Shown here in pieces: positions 8,501 to 17,479 of a stretch of 64,000 nucleotides of DNA (position 1 is its first letter; each line of letters starts with the position of its first letter). A program made the translations under genes and the position numbers. The DNA is from Methylobacterium cerastii (lineage in GTDB: Bacteria > Pseudomonadota > Alphaproteobacteria > Rhizobiales > Beijerinckiaceae), in contig NZ_BPQG01000044.1 in NCBI RefSeq assembly GCF_022179125.1, positions 62,001 through 126,000 on the forward strand, in the 5' to 3' direction. The notes beneath the pieces were generated by a model that was not told the origin of the DNA, made no database searches, and saw only the letters and a program-made list of their open reading frames with translations.

Positions 8501-9530
8501 TCAGGTCCGCCGGTCGGCGTCGCGCTGGGTCTCGGAGGGCGCGCGGCCGTACAACCGCCGGTATCGCTGCCCGAAATCGCTCATGTGGACGAAGACCCAG
8601 GGCACGGCGATCTCGGCGATCGAATGCATCGCGTTGTTGTCTGAGAGCAGATCTTGGTGGACCCTGCGCAGGCGGCTGTCGATGATGTACTGGACCGGCG
8701 TCTGCCCGACGGCCTGCCGGAACTTGTCCTGCAGCGAGCGGACGCTGAGGCCGGCCGCGGCGGCGATGTCGGCCAGCGTCAGCGGGGCGGACAGGTGCGC
8801 CTCGATGTAGTCGAGGGCCGCGCGGACCGTCCGGGCCGGCGCGTCCCGCGTCGCGTGCGGCACCGGCGTGTCGCGTTTCGGCCAGGCCGAGAGCAGCTGG
8901 TAGCTGAAGATCTCGCGGATCAAGGGAATGATCAGGTCGCCGTGTGGGTGCACGCCGGGGCTTTGCGCGTAGATCTGCCGTAGGGTGCAGAACAGGGCCT
9001 GCATGCCGGGGGCCGTCAGTTCGGCGACCGGGGCCGAGCGGCTGCAATCCGTCGCGGCTGCCGCCCGTGAGAGCTTCGTTGGCCGCCGCCAAGGCTTCGA
9101 CGGAGATCGACGCGCTGAGGGCGCTGAAGCCGGCGGAGGCGCGGACCTCATGCAGGTCCTCGAATCCGACCAGCGTGGCGTGCGTCGGGGTGCCGAGGGC
9201 TTCGCCGGAGCGATCGCGATAGGTGATGCAGCCGTTCGTGACGAAGCGGATCGTCACCAGTTCGGCGTTGAACTTCGGTTTGGTGATGAAGCCGCTCGAC
9301 GAAGTCGTCTCCCATAGGGAAAAGCTCGCGCTCTGGCTGCCGACGATCGTGATGTCGGGCATCACCGAGCGCATGATGTCGAAGTTGACCGCGATGCCGC
9401 CGCGATCGTTGAAGACCTGAAGCTGACGCGGCGATCCGAGGCGCGCGACGAAACGCTCCTGCGCACGCCACGCCGACGGGTCGCGCTGGGCCAGGCGCGT
9501 CATCGCGCAGGGCGTCCGGTCGACGGGCAT
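8501..9530 (-). pseudogene. AraC-family transcriptional regulator, frameshifted
   Basis: The reading frame is split. The N-terminal sensor half (from MTRLAQRDPSAWRAQ) ends in one frame near 9040. The C-terminal half continues in another (PVAELTAPGMQALF through LYGRAPSETQRDADRRT). Dropping one C from the CCCC on the coding strand (GGGG at 9031-9034) joins them as GLQPLGPVAELTAPG. The C-terminal half has the double HTH of AraC proteins: LTLADIAAAAGLSVRSLQDKF and the ALGL-like second helix ending FVHMSDFGQRYRRLYGRAP. ATG 9530 has a GGAG site; 9503 is an alternative. It is either a real pseudogene or a homopolymer sequencing error. Confidence 0.8.
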
Positions 9531-9723
9531 GCGGCTCCGGCGACACCGGACGGCACGGCGGGCCCGATGCGGCGACGGGCGAACGATCGGAACGATGCGG
9601 CGTCGGACATCGCGGGCGGACCATCGGTTGCGGCGTCGGCGCCGGTCGGCCGGCACCGCGGATCATCGTTTAAGGGCAATCCGACGAAATTCCTAGGCGA
9701 CGCCGATCGCCGAGACCTGCCGG

Positions 9724-10608
9724 CTACCAGGCGAGCCGTTCGATCACCGCGTCGGGCCGCACCGGCTGGCGCGAGAGCCAACCGGCGACGTCGCCGAGGC
9801 TGTGGTGGGCGGCCGTGACCCCGAGTTCCTCGGCATGGATCCCGCGGGCGACGAGCAGGCTGGCGATGCCGAAGCCATGCGCGCCGGCGATGTCGGTGCG
9901 GATCGCGTCGCCCACCGCCAGGACGCGGGCGGGGTCGGGCGCGGCGCCGTCGTCGAGGCCGGCGGCCATCGCCAAAGCCGCCTCGTAGACCGGCCGGTGC
10001 GGCTTGCCAGCATAGGTCACCGCCCCGCCGATCTCGGCATAGGCCTCGGCCAGCAGGCCGGCGCAGGGGATGAGCGAGCCGTCGCGCTCGACCACGAGGT
10101 CGGGGTTGGCGCAGATCATCGGTACGTCGCGGGCCTTCAGGGCGGCGAGCGTCGCGCGGTAATCCTCGGCCGTCTCGGTGGCGTCGTCGAACAGGCCGGT
10201 GTTGACCACGAGGTCGCAGGCCTCGGCCGGCACCAGCGTCAGGTCGAGCCCTTCGAAGATCGGGCCGTCGCGCTCGGGCCCGAGATGGTGGACCCGCGCG
10301 CCGGGCCGCTCGGCCAGCAGCGCCCGGGTCAGGTCGCCCGAGGTGAGGATCGCGTCGTAGGCGCCCCGCGGCACGCCGTAGCCGTCGAGGATGCGCTGCA
10401 CGCCGGCCCAGGGGCGGGGTGCGTTGGAGACGAGCACGACCCGACGCGGGCGCGGCCCGAGCCGCTCGCGAAAGGCGATCAGCGCCGCGCCGGCGGCCGT
10501 GTGGGCGCGGGTGCCGTCGTGCAGCACGCCCCAGACGTCGCACAGGATCAGGTCGTAGGAATCCGCGATGCCGGACAGGCCGGACAGCGTCGGGATCGGA
10601 TCGGGCAT
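9724..10608 (-). CDS. HAD superfamily class IIA hydrolase, TIGR01459-like
   Basis: 294 aa cytosolic phosphatase-like protein. Seen: motif I ILCDVWGVLHDG with nucleophile Asp24, where the usual second Asp of DxD is Trp26 as in the TIGR01459 subgroup; motif II VVLVSNAPRPW; the motif III lysine in TYAGKPHRPVYEAAL; and motif IV VLAVGDAIRTDIAGAHGFG. The cap between motifs II and III is of the NagD (class IIA) type. The substrate is unknown. It is a single gene between the AraC-type pseudogene and the UPF0175 pair. Confidence 0.88.
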   Translation of the reverse strand: MPDPIPTLSGLSGIADSYDLILCDVWGVLHDGTRAHTAAGAALIAFRERLGPRPRRVVLVSNAPRPWAGVQRILDGYGVPRGAYDAILTSGDLTRALLAERPGARVHHLGPERDGPIFEGLDLTLVPAEACDLVVNTGLFDDATETAEDYRATLAALKARDVPMICANPDLVVERDGSLIPCAGLLAEAYAEIGGAVTYAGKPHRPVYEAALAMAAGLDDGAAPDPARVLAVGDAIRTDIAGAHGFGIASLLVARGIHAEELGVTAAHHSLGDVAGWLSRQPVRPDAVIERLAW

Positions 10609-10721
10609 CGGCGGTCTCGGACGGATTTCTGGGGCGGTCGTCGGCCGGGTTAGGCGCCGTGGCCCGGGTTGGCAATCGCGGGCGCTTTGCGCGATCGGCG
10701 GTCCCGGCGTAGCCTCACGGG

Positions 10722-10985
10722 ATGAACGTGACGGTGCCCATCCCCGACGACCTCGCCCGCCGCCTCGCGGCCGACGGCGGCGACCTCGGGCGCCGTGCGC
10801 TCGAGGCCTTCGCGGTCGAGGAGTTCCGCGCCGGCCGGCTGACCCAGGCCGAGCTCCGTGCCCTGCTCGGGTTCGGCACCCGCGCGGCGCTCGACGCCTT
10901 CCTCAAGGCCCGCGACGTGTTCGTCGCCTACGACGTGCCCGACCTCGACGCCGACCGCCGCGACCTCGACCGCCTCGGCCTTTAG
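10722..10985 (+). CDS. UPF0175 family antitoxin
   Basis: 87 aa. UPF0175 proteins are putative antitoxins usually paired with DUF3368 PIN toxins. Seen: a short N-terminal strand (NVTVPIPDDLARRL), then helices LGRRALEAFAVEEFRAGRLT and a winged-helix-like stretch QAELRALLGFGTRAALDAFL, ending in the acidic toxin-binding tail YDVPDLDADRRDLDRLGL. The stop codon (10983-10985) is 5 bp before the toxin start. It probably binds the PIN toxin and autoregulates the pair. Confidence 0.85.
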   Translation: MNVTVPIPDDLARRLAADGGDLGRRALEAFAVEEFRAGRLTQAELRALLGFGTRAALDAFLKARDVFVAYDVPDLDADRRDLDRLGL

Positions 10986-10990
10986 ATCCG

Positions 10991-11471
10991 TTGCGCGCCG
11001 TCGCAGATACCGGGCCGCTCCATTACCTCGTCCTGATCCGTCGGATCTCGGTGCTGCCGATCCTGCTGACCGGGGTCTCGATCCCCGAGACGGTGCGTCG
11101 GGAGTTGAGCCATCCCGAAGCGCCGGCCCTGGTGCGCGGCTGGATGTCGGCGCCTCCGCCCTGGCTCGCGATCGAGCCCGATCCGACCGGGTCGGACCCG
11201 TCGCTCGGGAGGCTGGATGCCGGCGAGCGCGAGGCGCTGCGCTTGGCCTCCGCTCTCTCGGCGGACCTGATCCTGATGGACGATCGCGCCGGCGTCGGTG
11301 CGGCGCGGTCCAGGGGGGGGCGCCGTCACCGGCACGCTCGGGATCATCGATTTGGCTGCGCGGCGCAGGCTTCTCTACGTGCGCGACGCCGTCGACCGGC
11401 TGCGGGCGACGAACTTCCGTTGCAGACCCACGCTCTTCGATGCCTTGATCGCCCGGCACCCCGAGCCCTGA
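10991..11471 (+). pseudogene. DUF3368 PIN-domain toxin, frameshifted at a G8 tract
   Basis: The toxin partner of the UPF0175 antitoxin; PIN-domain proteins are Mg-dependent RNases. A TTG at 10991 gives MRAVADTGPLHYLVL, matching family N-termini. Acidic active-site residues are visible in VADTGPL, PETVRREL, LDAGEREALRLA and LILMDDRAGVGAA. The frame then breaks in GGGGGGGG (11313-11320). Seven Gs would continue with GAVTGTLGIIDLAARRRL to the stop at 11471. Either it is an inactive toxin or the G count is a sequencing error. Confidence 0.8.
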
Positions 11472-11474
11472 CGC

Positions 11475-12965
11475 TCAGCTCGCCCGGCGCAGGAACGCCC
11501 GGAACGGGCGGCGCTCGGGGGCCGGCTCGGGCGGGTCGTCCGGGGCAGGCGGCGCGGAGGGGACCGGCGGGGCCTGCGCGACGAGCACGTCGGCGCGCAC
11601 CGGGCGCGGCAGCGCGAAGACCGGCCCTTGCCCGAACGGCACGTCGAGGTCGATCAGGTCGGGCACGTCGGATTCCGTGCCGACCTCCGTCGCGACCAGA
11701 CGGATGCCGGCCCGCGCGAGCGCGGTGACCAGGTCCTCGATCGCGATGTCGGACAGGCTGCGCCGGGCGGGGCCGGGGCGCAGCAGCAGCTCGGCCGGCA
11801 CCTTGACCTGGCCGACGCCGTAGCCGGCCAGCGCCGCCGCGTCGAAGCGCAGGTCGGTCGGCCGGTCGAGGGTGAAGCCGACCCGGCCCTTCAGCGCGGC
11901 GACGGCCCCGGCCTGCTCGGCGTCGAGGTTGCGCCAGCTCGCTTGCGGCAGGGCGACGACGAGGCGGCCGGCCAAGGCCGGCTCCGCCGCGACCAGCCGC
12001 GCGATCCCGCGCAGGAACCCGGGCTCGTAGAGCGAAAGCGGCGACAGGCCGTAGGCCACCGTGGCCTCGCTGCCGCGGCCGACGAGGTGGCGGGCGATGG
12101 TCGCGACCCGCTGCAGCATGCGCCGGTCGAGCTCGGTCGAGCGGCCGTGCCGCTCCAGCGCCGGCAGGAAGGCCTCGGGCGTCAGCACCACGCCGGCGAG
12201 CCTCAGACGCGCCAGGGCCTCGTAGGACGCGACCTTGCGCTGCGGCAGGGTCACCACCGGCTGGAGGTGGACTTCGAGCCCATCGCCGTCGAAGGCCGCG
12301 ATCACCGCCTCGTCCTCGTTGGGGGCGTCGGCGGCGGCCTCGGAGGGAAACAGGGGGCGGGGCGGCTGGCGGGGCGGGAACAGCCGCGGCACCGGCATCG
12401 GCGCGGGCTCGGGCGCCGCCGGCACGGGGGGCGGCACCGGGGCGGCGGGTGGCTGCACCGCGGCTGGCGGCGGCGCGGCAGGTTGCGGCGCAGGGATGGG
12501 CGGCTCGAGGGCGGGCTGCGGCTTCGAGGCGGCGAGTGCGGCGGCCTGCTGCTTCAGGCGGGCGACCTCGCTGTCCTGCGTGCCGACCACGGCGGCGAGG
12601 TCGCGCACGATGCCGCTCAAGAGGCCGATCTCGACGGTGAGCTCCTCGACCTCGCGGGGCAGCCCGTCCTGCGCCGCGTCGGCCCGGCCGGCGGCCTCGG
12701 TGCGGAGCAGGCGTTTCGACAGTGTGTCGAGCTCGGCCGAGAGCTTGTCGCAGCGCGCCGCCAGCCCGCTCGCGCGGGCGTGGGCGACGAGGGCGCCCAA
12801 CGCCGCAAACCCTGCGAGCGCGAGCGCGCCGGCCGTCGGCATCAGGGCCGCCAGCGGCGCGAGCACCACGAGGCCGAGCAGCCCCGTCGACCACAGGCCC
12901 GCATGCCGGCCGAATCTCCGGACTGTGGGTCGGTTCGCCACGCGTGCCTTCTTGCCTGGAATCAT
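11475..12965 (-). CDS. Membrane protein with degenerate EAL domain
   Basis: 496 aa. Order: a basic N-terminus; a hydrophobic hairpin of about residues 22-62 (two membrane segments); a coiled-coil-prone region (LSAELDTLSKRLLRTEAA) to about 135; a Pro/Ala-rich linker to about 215; then an EAL domain. The EAL signature survives (ASYEALARLR), as do VKVP and FGQGPVFALPRPV. Several metal or catalytic positions are altered: the usual Asn of NLSP reads GLSP, and LVVALPQAS lacks the usual Glu. It is therefore likely to bind or sense c-di-GMP or a partner rather than hydrolyse it. The start is ATG 12965. Confidence 0.85.
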   Translation of the reverse strand: MIPGKKARVANRPTVRRFGRHAGLWSTGLLGLVVLAPLAALMPTAGALALAGFAALGALVAHARASGLAARCDKLSAELDTLSKRLLRTEAAGRADAAQDGLPREVEELTVEIGLLSGIVRDLAAVVGTQDSEVARLKQQAAALAASKPQPALEPPIPAPQPAAPPPAAVQPPAAPVPPPVPAAPEPAPMPVPRLFPPRQPPRPLFPSEAAADAPNEDEAVIAAFDGDGLEVHLQPVVTLPQRKVASYEALARLRLAGVVLTPEAFLPALERHGRSTELDRRMLQRVATIARHLVGRGSEATVAYGLSPLSLYEPGFLRGIARLVAAEPALAGRLVVALPQASWRNLDAEQAGAVAALKGRVGFTLDRPTDLRFDAAALAGYGVGQVKVPAELLLRPGPARRSLSDIAIEDLVTALARAGIRLVATEVGTESDVPDLIDLDVPFGQGPVFALPRPVRADVLVAQAPPVPSAPPAPDDPPEPAPERRPFRAFLRRAS

Positions 12966-13173
12966 GTGAGGACCCGGCCTGCATCGCTTGCGGAGCCGAG
13001 CCTCCGTTTGTCGCCGAGGGGCCGCGGGGCCGCAAGCGCCGAGGTGCCCAAGCACGGCGGTTTTCCGCGAGTGTGACATCCCCTCGGCCGTCTCCGGGGC
13101 CCGCTTGCCACCCCCTTGCCGCACCCGGTCCGACGCCCGAGATCGGGGGCAGGCGAAGTGCTGGAGGAACGAC

Positions 13174-13392
13174 ATGGACGCGCAAGGCGAACTTCTGATG
13201 CGGGTCGAGGGCATGACCTGCGGCGGCTGCGAGGCCTCGGTGCGCCGGGTCGTGCAGCGGATCGATCCGGCGGCCGAGGTCGAGGTCGACCGGGCGCACG
13301 AGCGGGTCGCGATCCGCACCACCGCCCAGAGCCTCGTCCTCGCCGAGGCGCTGACCAAGGCCGGCTACACCGCCACCGGGATGACCGGCTGA
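13174..13392 (+). CDS. Heavy-metal-associated domain protein (copper chaperone-like)
   Basis: 72 aa, a single HMA domain as in CopZ, which carries Cu(I) in the cytosol. Seen: the metal-binding loop [15 protein letters not shown] with its CxxC, and the C-terminal strand-turn [14 protein letters not shown] 13174 has a GGAGG site about 7 bp upstream. No copper ATPase or CueR regulator is adjacent. It is divergent from the EAL-domain gene. Confidence 0.88.
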   Translation: MDAQGELLMRVEGMTCGGCEASVRRVVQRIDPAAEVEVDRAHERVAIRTTAQSLVLAEALTKAGYTATGMTG

Positions 13393-13642
13393 CGCGGCCT
13401 CCGCCCGATCAAGGCGTCCGCCCTGTCGGCAAGCCCGTGCGACGGCCCGCGCCGGCAAATCGAATTTGTCGGCACAACGAATAATTTCGACGCGCTTTTC
13501 GACCTCGACTGACGCAAAATGGCGGAATCGACCGGGCGTTGCGCTTGGTCTGGCGCCCGCCGCACGGCAAAAGCCGGCGGAACGGACGTCACGGACAAAC
13601 CGGACGCCACACGAAGCCCTCGTGCCAAAGGTTGAGGAAACC

Positions 13643-15316
13643 ATGCCCTCAGACATCGAGATCGCCCGCGCGGCGACGCTGAAGCCGATCGCGCAGGTCG
13701 CCGAGAAGCTCGGCATCCCCGACGACGCGCTCCACAATTACGGGAAGCACATCGCCAAGCTCGACCACGGCTTCATCGCCGGGCTGGAGGGGCGGCCCGA
13801 GGGCAAGCTGATCCTCGTCACCGCGATCTCCCCGACGCCGGCGGGGGAGGGCAAGACCACGACAACGGTGGGCCTCGGCGACGCGCTGAACCGCATCGGC
13901 CAGAAGACCATGATCTGCCTGCGCGAGCCCTCGCTCGGCCCCTGCTTCGGCATGAAGGGCGGGGCGGCCGGCGGCGGCAAGGCGCAGGTCGTGCCGATGG
14001 AGCAGATCAACCTGCACTTCACCGGCGACTTCCACGCCATCACCTCGGCCCACTCGCTCGCCGCGGCGCTCATCGACAACCACGTCTACTGGGCGAACGA
14101 GCTCAACATCGACGTGCGCCGCATCCACTGGCGCCGTGTCGTCGACATGAACGACCGCGCGCTGCGCGCCATCACTCAGTCCCTCGGCGGCGTCGCCAAC
14201 GGCTTCCCGCGCGAGGACGGCTTCGACATCACCGTGGCCTCCGAGGTCATGGCGGTGTTCTGCCTCGCCAAGGACCTCGCCGACCTCGAGGAACGGCTGG
14301 GCCGCATCATCATCGCCGAGACCCGCGACCGCAAGCTCGTGACCCTCAAGGACGTGAAGGCCACCGGCGCGATGACCGTGCTGCTGAAGGACGCGCTGCA
14401 GCCGAACCTGGTGCAGACGCTGGAGGGCAACCCGGCGCTGATCCACGGCGGCCCGTTCGCCAACATCGCCCACGGCTGCAACTCGGTGATCGCCACCCGC
14501 GCCGGCCTCCGGCTCGCCGACTACACCGTGACGGAAGCCGGCTTCGGCGCCGACCTCGGTGCGGAGAAGTTCTTGGACATCAAGTGCCGGCAGGCGAGCT
14601 TGTCGCCGTCGGCCGTCGTCATCGTCGCGACGGTGCGCGCGCTGAAGATGCACGGCGGCGTCAACAAGAAGGACCTCGGGTCCGAGAACGTCGACGCCCT
14701 GGAGAAGGGTTTTGCCAACCTCGCCCGGCACGTCACCAACGTCCGCGGCTTCGGACTGCCGGTGGTGGTCGCGGTCAACCACTTCTATGCCGACACCGAC
14801 GCCGAGCACGCCAAGCTCCGCGACCTCTGCCGCGAAAAGCTCGACGTCGAGGCGATCACCTGCAAGCACTGGGCGGAGGGCGGCGCCGGCGCCGAGGCCC
14901 TGGCCCACGCGGTGGTGAACCTGTCGCAGGGCGCGCCCAAGCCCATCACCTACACCTACGAGGCCGAGGCCAAGCTGTCGGACAAGGTCAAGGCGATCGC
15001 GACCAAGCTCTACGGCGCAGCCGACATCCAGATCGAGTCCAAGGCGGCGGGCAAGCTCGCCACCTTCGAAAAGGACGGCTACGGCCACCTGCCGGTCTGC
15101 ATGGCCAAGACGCAGTACTCGTTCTCGACCGATCCGACCCTGATCGGCGCCCCCGACGGCCACGTGGTGGCGGTACGCGACGTGCGCCTCTCCGCCGGCG
15201 CCGGCTTCGTCGTGGTGATCTGCGGAGAGATTATGACCATGCCGGGCCTGCCGCGGGTGCCAGCCGCCGACACGATCCGGCTGGACGCGAACGGGCAGAT
15301 CGACGGGCTGTTCTAG
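13643..15316 (+). CDS. ftfL: Formate-tetrahydrofolate ligase
   Basis: Activates formate with ATP and tetrahydrofolate to 10-formyl-THF. In Methylobacterium this is the branch-point enzyme that feeds formate carbon into the serine cycle. The 557 aa match the family length. Seen: the P-loop [11 protein letters not shown] at residues 65-75, [18 protein letters not shown] just after it, [13 protein letters not shown] in the middle, and [21 protein letters not shown] at the C-terminus. ATG 13643 follows a GAGGAA site. It is a single-gene unit with about 250 bp of upstream promoter space and ends in a GC-rich hairpin at 15334. Confidence 0.98.
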   Translation: MPSDIEIARAATLKPIAQVAEKLGIPDDALHNYGKHIAKLDHGFIAGLEGRPEGKLILVTAISPTPAGEGKTTTTVGLGDALNRIGQKTMICLREPSLGPCFGMKGGAAGGGKAQVVPMEQINLHFTGDFHAITSAHSLAAALIDNHVYWANELNIDVRRIHWRRVVDMNDRALRAITQSLGGVANGFPREDGFDITVASEVMAVFCLAKDLADLEERLGRIIIAETRDRKLVTLKDVKATGAMTVLLKDALQPNLVQTLEGNPALIHGGPFANIAHGCNSVIATRAGLRLADYTVTEAGFGADLGAEKFLDIKCRQASLSPSAVVIVATVRALKMHGGVNKKDLGSENVDALEKGFANLARHVTNVRGFGLPVVVAVNHFYADTDAEHAKLRDLCREKLDVEAITCKHWAEGGAGAEALAHAVVNLSQGAPKPITYTYEAEAKLSDKVKAIATKLYGAADIQIESKAAGKLATFEKDGYGHLPVCMAKTQYSFSTDPTLIGAPDGHVVAVRDVRLSAGAGFVVVICGEIMTMPGLPRVPAADTIRLDANGQIDGLF

Positions 15317-15333
15317 GCGGGGCTCGACGCGTT

Positions 15334-15363
15334 CTTCCCTCCCCCCTCTGCGGGGGAGGGAAG
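15334..15363. terminator. GC-rich hairpin between convergent genes (dispersed repeat copy)
   Basis: Perfect 12-bp stem CTTCCCTCCCCC / GGGGGAGGGAAG around CTCTGC. It lies between ftfL (rightward) and the Mrr-like gene (leftward), so it may end both transcripts. It lacks a U-tract. The same core recurs at six other places in this window, so it is also a copy of a dispersed palindromic repeat. Confidence 0.6.
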
Positions 15364-15368
15364 TGGCG

Positions 15369-16139
15369 TCACGCCTGCACGGAGCGGACGGCCCGGATCG
15401 GGCGCAATTCGTCGAGGTCGTCGTGATGCAGCAGCAGCACGCCGGTGGCGGCGGCGAGCTTGCGGGCGGCGGGGGTGAAGCCGGCGTTCGAGACCACGGC
15501 GGCCATGTCGCCCGACCAGTAGCGGGCGGCGGCGGTCGCCTCCTGCACGGCGGCGTTGCCGACCGGCCGGCCGTAGCGCTTGCACTGGACCACGAGGCGG
15601 GTCGCGCCCTGCTCGGCGACGATGTCGGCGCCCTGGTCGCCGCTCGCCGGCGTGGCGTGCGTGCGCCAGCCGCCGCGTTCCAGCCGCCCGGCGCAGAACC
15701 GCTCGTAGGGGATGCCGTCCTCCGGCGCCGCGTCCTCCTCGGGGAGGTCCACCGCGTCGGTCACCGCCTCGACGATCGCGTGGATCGTGTCGGGCCTCGC
15801 CTCGCACAGGTCGGCGAAGCCGCGGGCGGTCAGGTCCGGCACGAGGGTGCGCGCGACGAAGTAGTCGCGCTCGCGCAGCCAGCCGTCGAGGATGCGGTTG
15901 CCGTAGGCGTCGACGAAGCTTTCCTGCCGCCGGCGCAGGGCCAGCGTCCGGGCATGACGGCGCGCCACCTTGCGCACGCGGGCGCGGAAGCGCCCCGGCC
16001 GCCCGAGATGGCGCAGCAGGACGAGGCCGAGGCCTGCGCCCGAGGCCGCGATGCCGGCGCGCCCGTACCAGAGGGACAGGCCGCCGCCGACCACCGCGAT
16101 CCAGAACAGGCGGGCGACGAGGCTGGGCTGGCCGGGCAT
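15369..16139 (-). CDS. Membrane-anchored Mrr-type restriction endonuclease domain protein
   Basis: 256 aa. The N-terminus has one or two hydrophobic segments (about residues 8-45), a basic linker, and a C-terminal Mrr_cat PD-(D/E)xK domain. Seen: Asp172 in GDQGADIVAE and the QxK pair in LVVQCKRYG (Gln185, Lys187), with a following helix VGNAAVQEATAAARYW. Such proteins are annotated as type IV-like restriction or DNA-repair nucleases. The membrane anchor is common in this DUF2034-like subset. No methylase is near. The start MPGQPSL at 16139 was taken from frame continuity. Confidence 0.85.
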   Translation of the reverse strand: MPGQPSLVARLFWIAVVGGGLSLWYGRAGIAASGAGLGLVLLRHLGRPGRFRARVRKVARRHARTLALRRRQESFVDAYGNRILDGWLRERDYFVARTLVPDLTARGFADLCEARPDTIHAIVEAVTDAVDLPEEDAAPEDGIPYERFCAGRLERGGWRTHATPASGDQGADIVAEQGATRLVVQCKRYGRPVGNAAVQEATAAARYWSGDMAAVVSNAGFTPAARKLAAATGVLLLHHDDLDELRPIRAVRSVQA

Positions 16140-16303
16140 GAACGACGCCTCACGCGGCCGGCCCCACCGGCCGGCTCCACGCCGACAGCCATCGCACCGG
16201 CCGATGCCCGATCCCTGAATCCGCCGGGCGGCGGCGTGGAAAAGCTGTGGATGTCCTCAGGCGGGGGCGAACGAACTGCGCATCATAGCCGGTGAAGCCG
16301 CCA

Positions 16304-16327
16304 CCCTCCCCCGCAGAGGGGGGAGGG
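16304..16327. repeat. Dispersed palindromic repeat (CCCTCCCCC/GGGGGAGGG core)
   Basis: A copy of the same element as at 15334, in the opposite sense (CCCTCCCCCGCAGAGGGGGG...). It lies downstream of the MucR-like gene and upstream of the Mrr-like gene, both leftward. Confidence 0.6.
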
Positions 16328-16385
16328 AAGAACGCGCGGACAGTTTGGCCCAACGCGCGGGTCCAAAAACCCGGATGCCGGCCGA

Positions 16386-16889
16386 TCAGGCCTCGACGGT
16401 TTTGCGGCTGCGGCGCGCGGCCGGTGCGGGGGCGGCCGGGGCGGGCGCGGCTTCGGGGGCGGCGGCCTTGCCGCGGGTCTTTCGGCGCTGCTGGCCGAGG
16501 CCCATCGTCTTGGCGAGTTCCGAGCGGGCGGCGGCGTAGTTCGGCGCCACCATCGGATAGTCGGCCGCGAGGTTCCACTTGGCGCGGTACGCGTCGGGGG
16601 TCATGTCGTAGCGCGTGCGCAGGTGGCGCTTGAGCGACTTGAACTTCTTGCCGTCCTCCAGGCAGACGATGAAGTCGGGCGTGACCGAGCGCTTGATCGA
16701 CACGGCCGGCGTCGGCGGCTCGACCTTCTCGGCGACGCGACCGTTCCCGAGCTGGGCCAGCGTCGCGTGGACCGAGACGATCAGCCCGTTCAATTCCGGG
16801 ACCGGGACGGAATTCTTGCTGACGAAGGCCGACACGATCTCCGCTGCCAGCGCGATGTAATCCGGCTCCATGCCGTTGTCGTTCATCAT
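16386..16889 (-). CDS. MucR/Ros family transcriptional regulator with altered zinc finger
   Basis: About 167 aa. MucR proteins are alphaproteobacterial DNA-binding regulators and H-NS-like silencers of surface polysaccharide, motility and other genes. Seen: a helical N-terminus (LAAEIVSAFVSKNSVPVPEL), the core VCLEDGKKFKSLKRHLR followed by MTPDAYRAKWNLAADYPMVA, and a Pro/Ala/Lys-rich tail. In classical Ros the finger is CxxC-x9-H; here the second Cys is replaced by Asp (CLED) and the distal His region reads RTRYD. Tandem ATGs at 16889 and 16886 follow a GGGGAAA site. Confidence 0.9.
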   Translation of the reverse strand: MMNDNGMEPDYIALAAEIVSAFVSKNSVPVPELNGLIVSVHATLAQLGNGRVAEKVEPPTPAVSIKRSVTPDFIVCLEDGKKFKSLKRHLRTRYDMTPDAYRAKWNLAADYPMVAPNYAAARSELAKTMGLGQQRRKTRGKAAAPEAAPAPAAPAPAARRSRKTVEA

Positions 16890-17479
16890 CGATCGTTTCC
16901 CCGGTCCGACTTCTTTCGACATGTCCGGCGTCGGCGCGACCCGAGAAGTGGGCAATTCTCAGCTGACGCCAGCTTGTCCAGGCAAGGCGGTTATGATGTC
17001 GAACATCCCGACGCAATACGCAAGGTCTGTTTCCGTTCGATTAGACTTGATCGAATGGTATGTAACATGAAAAATCGAGTGTAGCGCGGTGGCCGGAGTG
17101 CAGTCGGTCCCCGCGCCGCACCGGTGTCCAGGGGCGCATGCCCTGGTCTAGGCGGCCGGACCCTGGGCGAGCCTCGGTATTAGCCATCGCGTCGCGGTTG
17201 CAGACACCCCAATACCCTCGCCCGCGAACCCGAAAACTTCGTTGTGGCGGCAACGATTTTGCGGTCGATTATCGCTGGAAAGCGACTCGCAGGACCCGTC
17301 CCGAGGCCACGCCCGAGAAGAGGCTTGCCCTGGCGCGGCCGGCCCTATTTGAAGAAGCTCGCGGCGCCGACCTCGGCCTGCCCGCCGGATGCGCGCGGGC
17401 GATGCGGCCCGCAGGATGCCGGAGGATCGGCCGCGACCGCCCGCCGCCGGGCGCCCGACCACCCGCACGGAGGCCCCGC
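16890..17479. other. Intergenic region, 590 bp
   Basis: Divergent promoter space for the MucR-like gene and the synthetase/GNAT gene. It holds a less GC-rich stretch at about 16980-17080 and the inverted repeat at 17036-17055. In-frame codons upstream of GTG 17480 exist but show no family homology. No RNA gene was recognised. Confidence 0.5.
17036..17055. promoter_or_regulatory. Inverted repeat TTCGAT-N8-ATCGAA upstream of the mucR-like gene
   Basis: Perfect 6-bp arms with an 8-bp spacer in an AT-richer patch about 150 bp upstream of the MucR-like start. It is a candidate operator, possibly autoregulatory since MucR genes often control themselves. This is inference only. Confidence 0.35.

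Noticed and set aside
13649-15163. Long antisense ORF of about 500 codons opposite ftfL
   Set aside because: It mirrors the ftfL codons, with no homology, and is a GC-bias artefact.
16890-17479. Possible tRNA or small RNA gene in the 590-bp gap
   Set aside because: No cloverleaf, TPsiC loop or terminator hairpin could be recognised; only a short inverted repeat is present.
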